A stretch of DNA of 64,000 bases from Nocardia cyriacigeorgica. GTDB lineage: Bacteria; Actinomycetota; Actinomycetes; Mycobacteriales; Mycobacteriaceae. Below are positions 59,714 through 64,000 of this stretch, in pieces. The notes beneath the pieces are model-generated. The model was not told where the DNA came from. It saw only the letters and a list, made by a program, of their open reading frames with translations, and made no database searches. The stretch lies in NCBI RefSeq assembly GCF_005863245.1, contig NZ_VBUT01000013.1, positions 62,001 to 126,000 on the forward strand. The letters are read 5' to 3'. The translations under genes were made by a program, and so were the position numbers. Every line of letters begins with the position of its first letter. Position 1 is the first letter of the stretch.

Positions 59714-60447
59714 ATCCGTTCGGGCGGCTGGTGAATCTGTCGCACATGCACGATCCGGCGAGCACACCGGTCTATCCGGGTGATCCCGCGTTCGCGATCG
59801 AGACGGTGGCGACGATCGCCGAGGACGGTTACTACCTGCGATATGTGCGGCAGGGAGAGCACACGGGCACGCATTGGGGCGCGCCTGTTCATTTCGACTC
59901 GGCGGGTCTTGCCGCCGACGAACTGGATCTCGATGATCTGCTGCTGCCCGCGGTCAGGATCGATGTGCGCGCCGAATGCGCGCACGACCGGGACCATGCG
60001 ATCACGGCCGCGGACCTGCGGGACTGGGAGCGGCGGCACGGGCCGATACCCGAGGGTGCGGCGGTGATCGCCTGGACCGGATGGGACGCGAAATGGGGCA
60101 CCCCGGATTTCATCGGCAGCGGCGCCGACGCCGGCCATATGCCGGGTTTCTCGGTCGACGCCGTCGAATGGCTGCTCGAGACCGGACGGCTCGGGCGGCG
60201 CGGTGCGCTCGGTATCGATACCTTCGGGCCCGACCTCGGCATCGACCACGAGTACACGGTGTCGAAACTGCTGTACCGGGAGCATCGGATCAGCCTGGAA
60301 TGCCTGGCCGGTCTGGCCGCGCTCCCGGCCACCGGGGCGTGGGTGCTGGCCGGCGGGCCGATCTACCGCGGCGGTTCCGGCTCCCCCGCCACCGTCATCG
60401 GCATCATCCCGGAGACGGTGCGGCCAGAGGTGAAACCGAATTACTAA
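59710..60447 (+). CDS. Cyclase family protein (kynurenine-formamidase-like)
   Basis: A 245-residue protein of the cyclase/KynB family. The signature HxGTHxDxPxH reads HTGTHWGAPVH (51-61): the histidines 51, 55 and 61 are kept, but the metal-binding Asp is Gly57. The second His/acid pair is in FGPDLGIDHEYTV. Family members hydrolyse amide or ester bonds using a metal; the loss of Asp57 may change metal use. It is coupled to the PucR regulator. Confidence 0.82.
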   Translation: MNPFGRLVNLSHMHDPASTPVYPGDPAFAIETVATIAEDGYYLRYVRQGEHTGTHWGAPVHFDSAGLAADELDLDDLLLPAVRIDVRAECAHDRDHAITAADLRDWERRHGPIPEGAAVIAWTGWDAKWGTPDFIGSGADAGHMPGFSVDAVEWLLETGRLGRRGALGIDTFGPDLGIDHEYTVSKLLYREHRISLECLAGLAALPATGAWVLAGGPIYRGGSGSPATVIGIIPETVRPEVKPNY

Positions 60448-60520
60448 AACGCGTTCACAAATGGCTTGCGCCGTGGTTCACTCGACACGACCGTGTTCCA
60501 TGAGGACGAAGGGCACTCGC

Positions 60521-60667
60521 GTGAAGACCAGACTGAACTGCCCCTGCGGCGAACACATCACCGGCACCGATGAGGACGACCTCGTCGCCAAGACCCAGGC
60601 CCACCTCGCCGCCGAGCACCCCGGTCACGACTACACGCGCGACGAGATCCTGTTCATCGCCTACTGA
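60521..60667 (+). CDS. DUF1059-like small protein
   Basis: A 48-residue protein: LNCPCGEHITGTDEDDLVAK, then HLAAEHPGHDYTRDEILFIA. Two cysteines (CPC) and the two histidines of HLAAEHPGH can bind a metal, as expected for DUF1059-type zinc modules. GTG 60521 is chosen after AAGGG; ATG 60500 is an alternative that adds seven residues. Function unknown. Confidence 0.72.
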   Translation: MKTRLNCPCGEHITGTDEDDLVAKTQAHLAAEHPGHDYTRDEILFIAY

Positions 60668-60794
60668 CCTGCACGAACAGGGCCGGGAAAGATTCTCGGA
60701 AAAAGCTTCACGGTCGTGTCGATCGGTCGCCTCCCCCGTTCGACCAAGGGATGAGAGGGTCAGAAGGACCCGGACGATCCCGAGGAGACACACC

Positions 60795-61217
60795 ATGAAG
60801 TACATGCTGATCATGCGCGCCACCGACGAGACCTTCGCGGCCTTCGAGAACGCCGACTTCGACGAAATCATGGAGTCGATGGGCAAGTTCAACGACGAGA
60901 TGATCCGGGCCGGCGTGCTGGTCGCGGCCGAGGGGCTGGATCCCGACCCGGCGACGGGCGTCGTGGTGGACTACTCCACCGAGACTCCGGTGGTCACCGA
61001 CGGCCCCTACGGTGAGACCAAGGAACTGTTCGGCGGCTTCTGGATCCTCAATGTGGCGTCGCTGGAAGAGGCCGTCGAGTGGGCCAAGCGGGCGCCGCTG
61101 GCGGGACCGGGCGCCAAGTGCGAGATCCGCCGGGTCACAACGATCGACGAATTTCCGCAGGACAACGTGTGGATCCAGAAGGAGCGGGCGTGGCGCGAGA
61201 CCACCGGCCAGCTCTGA
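60795..61217 (+). CDS. YCII-related protein (DGPF family)
   Basis: A 140-residue protein starting MKYMLIMRATDETFAAFEN, with TDGPYGETKELFGGFWILNV, the DGP[FY] motif, and a C-terminal helix pair. DGPF proteins are typical partners encoded next to ECF42-type sigma factors. ATG 60795 follows GAGGAG. The sigma gene starts 11 bp downstream, so they form an operon. Confidence 0.9.
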   Translation: MKYMLIMRATDETFAAFENADFDEIMESMGKFNDEMIRAGVLVAAEGLDPDPATGVVVDYSTETPVVTDGPYGETKELFGGFWILNVASLEEAVEWAKRAPLAGPGAKCEIRRVTTIDEFPQDNVWIQKERAWRETTGQL

Positions 61218-61228
61218 GCGGGTAGGCG

Positions 61229-62515
61229 ATGGCCGAACACACCGGACGTGCGGCCGTCGCCGCCGTCTGGCGGATCGAATCGGCGCGGATCGTCGGTGCG
61301 CTCGCCCGATACACCGGCGATTTCGCCCTCGCCGAGGATCTCGCCCAGGAGGCGTTCGCCGAGGCGCTGGTGACCTGGCCGCGCGAGGGCGTACCGCACC
61401 ATCCCGCGGGCTGGCTGCTCACCGTCGGCAAGCGGCGCGCGATCGACGCCTTCCGCCGCCGCGCGCTGCGCGACGACAAGTACGCCGTCCTCGCCCACGG
61501 CCTTGGTGAGGGCGGCGTCGTCGCGGGCAGCCCGCCCACCGACCCGGTGCGCGCGGCCGAGGATGTGCTGTGGGATCCGGACCAGATCGACGACGACCTG
61601 CTCGCGTTGATCTTCGTCTCCTGCCATCCGGTGCTGTCGCGGGAGGCGCGGATCGCGCTCACCTTGCGGGTGGTCGGCGGTTTGACCAGCGATGAGATCG
61701 CGCGTGCCTTCCTGGTACCGACGGCGACCGTGCAGGCGCGCATCACGCGCGCCAAGAAGACCCTCGCCGCGGCGCGCGTGCCCTTCGAGGTGCCTGCCGC
61801 CGCCGAGCGCACCGAGCGCATCGGCTCGGTGCTGAGCGTGATCTACCTGATCTTCACCGAGGGCTCCTCGGCCAGCTCCGGCAGCAGTGTGATCCGCTTG
61901 GACCTGGCCGGGGAAGCGCTGCGGCTGGCGCGGGTACTGGCACGGCTGATGCCCGATGAGCCGGAAGCGCAGAGCCTGCTGGCCCTGCTCGAACTGACCG
62001 CCGCGCGCTTCCCCGCCCGCACCGATGCCGCGGGCCGCCCGGTGCTGTTGGAGCAGCAGGACCGGCGCCGCTGGGATCGGTCGGCGATCCGGCGGGGACG
62101 GGCCGCGCTGGCCCGCACCGAACGCCTCGGTCGCGGCCTGGGCGCCTACGGCTTGCAGGCCGCGATCGCCGAATGTCATGCGGTCGCACCGTCGGTCGAG
62201 GAGACGAACTGGGAGCGCATCGTGCTGCTGTACGAAGCGCTGGGCAGGCTGGCGCCGTCACCGGTGGTGGAGTTGAACCGGGCCGTGGCGGTGTCGATGG
62301 CGGACGGGCCCGCGGCCGCGTTGCCGATCGTCGACGAGCTGGCAGCCGATGGGGCCCTGGCGAATTCGCATCTGCTGCCCAGCGTGTGCGGCGAACTGTT
62401 CATCCGTCTCGGGCGCCGCGAGGATGCCCGCGCCGAGCTGGAACGCGCGGTGAAGCTGTGCGGTAACGAGCAGGAACGGGCGGTCCTGCACCAGAAGCTC
62501 GCCGATCTCGGCTGA
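61229..62515 (+). CDS. RNA polymerase sigma factor, ECF42 type
   Basis: A 428-residue ECF sigma factor: region 2 (IVGALARYTGDFALAEDLAQ, AGWLLTVGKRRAIDAFRRRA), region 4 (TLRVVGGLTSDEIARAFLVP, TVQARITRAKKTL) and a long C-terminal tetratricopeptide-like domain (about 200-428; ELNRAVAVSMADGPAAALPI). This size and the adjacent DGPF gene define the ECF42 group, which has no classical anti-sigma and is thought to be controlled by its C-terminal extension. Confidence 0.92.
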   Translation: MAEHTGRAAVAAVWRIESARIVGALARYTGDFALAEDLAQEAFAEALVTWPREGVPHHPAGWLLTVGKRRAIDAFRRRALRDDKYAVLAHGLGEGGVVAGSPPTDPVRAAEDVLWDPDQIDDDLLALIFVSCHPVLSREARIALTLRVVGGLTSDEIARAFLVPTATVQARITRAKKTLAAARVPFEVPAAAERTERIGSVLSVIYLIFTEGSSASSGSSVIRLDLAGEALRLARVLARLMPDEPEAQSLLALLELTAARFPARTDAAGRPVLLEQQDRRRWDRSAIRRGRAALARTERLGRGLGAYGLQAAIAECHAVAPSVEETNWERIVLLYEALGRLAPSPVVELNRAVAVSMADGPAAALPIVDELAADGALANSHLLPSVCGELFIRLGRREDARAELERAVKLCGNEQERAVLHQKLADLG

Positions 62516-62673
62516 GACACCGGGGCATGCGCGGGCGCTGCGATCCATGCTCTATGGCGAGCCCGTCGGCTATCCCGTCGAGCAGGGCCGCCGATGGCAT
62601 CGGCAGGTCCTTCACAAGCGGATGCGCACTGATCCCGCGCCGGGGATGAATGCCCGCATATCGGCCTGTACGA

Positions 62674-63561
62674 CTAGGGCAGCGCCTGCGGGAATTGCTT
62701 TGCTGCACAGTCGTGGAGGGCGCTACGGGCGGCGCTCACAATGGGATGGGCGCCGGTACCGCGACGGTAGGCCAGTCGGGTGTGCCGTCGAGTCGGTAGC
62801 GGGGTCAGCACCACATCCTCGGGTGGGGTACGGGCGCCGAGTTCGGGCACCATGCTGACACCGCGGCCGGCGGCGACGAACGCGAGCACGGCGCTGAAAT
62901 CGTCGACATGGTGGCGGATTCGCGGTGAGAAGCCCGCCGCCTCACAGACCCGGATGGTCATCGAATGACACAGGGTGCCCGGCGTGCCCGCGATCCACGG
63001 TGAGTCGCGCTGCTTCGGCAGCGGGTCGTCGCCGAGAGCGGCGAGGTAGATCGTTTCCGCGAGCAGCGGATCGGTGTCCAAGGCGGGGTCGGGCGGTATG
63101 GGCACGTGGTCGTATTCCTGGACCAGAGCCACGTCGACGGTCTCGGTGCGCAGCGCGGCCGGCGCGGTCGCCGGATCGAGTTCGGTCACCACGACGTCCA
63201 ATCCCGGGTGCTCGCCGGTGAGGGATACCAGGGCGGGGGCCAGGATTGTCGGCACCGCCGAGGGGAAGGCGCCGATGCGGAGGGTTCCGGTGAGTTGTCC
63301 GCCCGCGCTGGTCAGCTCGGCGGCGGCGTGTTCGAGGGTGGCCAGGATGGTTTCGGTGTGCTCGACGAGGGTCAGCGCGGCCGGGGTCAGCGTGACGCGG
63401 CGGCCGGTCCGTTCCAGCAGCGGCACGCCGGCTTCCCGTTCGAGCGCGCTCAGTTGCTGCGAGACCGCCGACGGCGTGTAGTTCAGCGCCTCGGCGACCG
63501 CGGCGATCGTCTGCCGGTGCGCCAATTCGCGCAGCAGGCGCAGCTTCCGCACATCGAGCAT
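62674..63561 (-). CDS. LysR family transcriptional regulator
   Basis: A 295-residue LysR protein: HTH LRLLRELAHRQTIAAVAEAL, YTPSAVSQQLSALER; effector domain from about 92 (LTGTLRIGAFPSAVPTILAP). It is divergent from the dapA-like gene at 63632 with 70 bp between them; CAGGTTACTATCGCAAAGCG on the minus strand in this gap is AT-richer than its surroundings and may hold the operator. Probably regulates that gene. Confidence 0.9.
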   Translation of the reverse strand: MLDVRKLRLLRELAHRQTIAAVAEALNYTPSAVSQQLSALEREAGVPLLERTGRRVTLTPAALTLVEHTETILATLEHAAAELTSAGGQLTGTLRIGAFPSAVPTILAPALVSLTGEHPGLDVVVTELDPATAPAALRTETVDVALVQEYDHVPIPPDPALDTDPLLAETIYLAALGDDPLPKQRDSPWIAGTPGTLCHSMTIRVCEAAGFSPRIRHHVDDFSAVLAFVAAGRGVSMVPELGARTPPEDVVLTPLPTRRHTRLAYRRGTGAHPIVSAARSALHDCAAKQFPQALP

Positions 63562-63631
63562 CAGTTCAGCTTACGCTTTGCGATAGTAACCTGAACTGGA
63601 CCTGAGGCTGTCCCGGCCGCACGCTGATCCC

Positions 63632-64000
63632 ATGACTCCCACCGGCCTCTTCGTCCCGCTCATCACGCCGTTCACCGACGACGGCACCCTTGCCGCCGAC
63701 GCGCTGGAACATCACGCCCACCGGGTACTCGATGACGGCGCCACCGGCCTGGTGGCGCTCGGCACCACCGCCGAACCGGCCACGCTCACCCCCGGCGAGC
63801 GCGCCCTCGTGCTCGAGATCTGCGCCCGGGTATGCGCCGAGCGCGGCGCGCCGCTGATCGCCGGGGCGGGCACGAACTCGACCACCGGCTCCCTCGCCGC
63901 ACTGGCAGCCTTGGAAGGGCGGATCGCGGCGGCCTTGACGGTGGTGCCCTACTACACCCGGCCGTCGGAAGCCGGTGTGCTGGCACATTTCCGGGCGCTC
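63632..64000 (+). CDS. Dihydrodipicolinate synthase family protein (partial)
   Basis: The first 123 residues of a class I aldolase of the DapA/NanA family, cut by the window end: MTPTGLFVPLITPFTDDGTL, GATGLVALGTTAEPATLTPG and TVVPYYTRPSEAGVLAHFRA. The pocket motif GTTAEPATL matches the GTTGE motif of DapA, with Ala for Gly, and YYTRP includes the catalytic-loop tyrosine. The Schiff-base lysine is outside the window. It may be true DapA (lysine and diaminopimelate synthesis) or a catabolic aldolase; the divergent LysR favours a catabolic role. Confidence 0.88.
   Translation, partial: MTPTGLFVPLITPFTDDGTLAADALEHHAHRVLDDGATGLVALGTTAEPATLTPGERALVLEICARVCAERGAPLIAGAGTNSTTGSLAALAALEGRIAAALTVVPYYTRPSEAGVLAHFRAL

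Noticed and set aside
62590-62604. Perfect palindrome GCCGATGGCATCGGC
   Set aside because: It lies between two convergent gene ends with a 1-base centre, too tight for a hairpin, and no promoter is nearby; probably chance in GC-rich DNA.
1-64000. CRISPR arrays, insertion sequences, phage genes
   Set aside because: No regularly spaced repeats, transposase, integrase or phage structural proteins were seen on either strand.

Overview
The window is high-GC actinobacterial DNA with dense, often overlapping genes (ATGA and GTGA junctions), frequent GTG starts and many TetR, MerR and LysR regulators. Its lipid and CoA gene content (paired acyl-CoA dehydrogenases, FadD-type ligases, a single-chain acyl-CoA carboxylase, a DUF3556 membrane protein, a stand-alone LigD polymerase domain) and Scr1-type XRE regulators fit the order Mycobacteriales, most likely Nocardia. 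The genus is inferred from gene content only. No insertion sequence, integrase, phage gene or CRISPR array is visible.

Region 1 (1-11.6 kb) is a lipid-catabolism block. A metabolite-type MFS transporter (cut by the window edge) is divergent from a fatty-acyl-CoA ligase. An eight-gene minus-strand operon (10721 to 2931) follows: acyl-CoA dehydrogenase, SDR, APH-type kinase, FabG-like SDR, two overlapping acyl-CoA dehydrogenases, quinone-oxidoreductase-type MDR and HAD phosphatase. HAD, APH and ACAD are the three domains fused in vertebrate ACAD10, so 4-hydroxyacyl-CoA catabolism is an attractive hypothesis. A nearly identical operator-like sequence lies before the ligase/transporter pair and before the operon; two TetR genes bracket it.

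Region 2 (11.7-24.3 kb) begins with tRNA-Pro(GGG), its terminator and a VOC gene remnant. Then come several regulator-target pairs: TetR/SDR around a perfect 17-bp palindrome, TetR/DUF2306 around tandem palindromes, and TetR/diiron-oxygenase around an inverted repeat. Between them are a secreted histidine phosphatase, a structured leader with a short ORF before a MerR gene, an alpha/beta hydrolase with a Cys nucleophile, an NmrA-like protein, and an operon of diiron protein, half-size Baeyer-Villiger-like protein and full Baeyer-Villiger-type monooxygenase.

Region 3 (24.4-34.8 kb) holds a PAP2 membrane protein, a gene broken by a one-base frameshift, an epoxide-hydrolase-like protein, a LigD-type polymerase, an HSL-type esterase, a MerR-HEAT regulator behind a HEAT-repeat gene, a small exported protein and a short Rho paralogue that lacks the conserved aromatic residues of the primary RNA-binding motif.

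Region 4 (34.8-42.2 kb) is accessory DNA built from two copies of a cassette: small protein A, DUF6879 protein and Scr1-type XRE regulator on the plus strand, with a two-gene minus-strand unit of very small proteins. In the second copy the minus-strand pair is separated from the rest by an esterase and an SDR gene.

Region 5 (42.2-64 kb) holds an FdhF/YdeP-type molybdoenzyme divergent from an FUSC-type membrane protein (fused to a small C-terminal domain) and LysR; a TipA-type MerR behind a VOC gene; a single-chain biotin carboxylase/BCCP/carboxyltransferase; an operon of AMP ligase, DUF3556 protein and FAD oxidoreductase divergent from PucR-cyclase around a perfect 17-bp palindrome; a YCII-ECF sigma pair; and a LysR gene divergent from a dapA-like gene cut by the window end.
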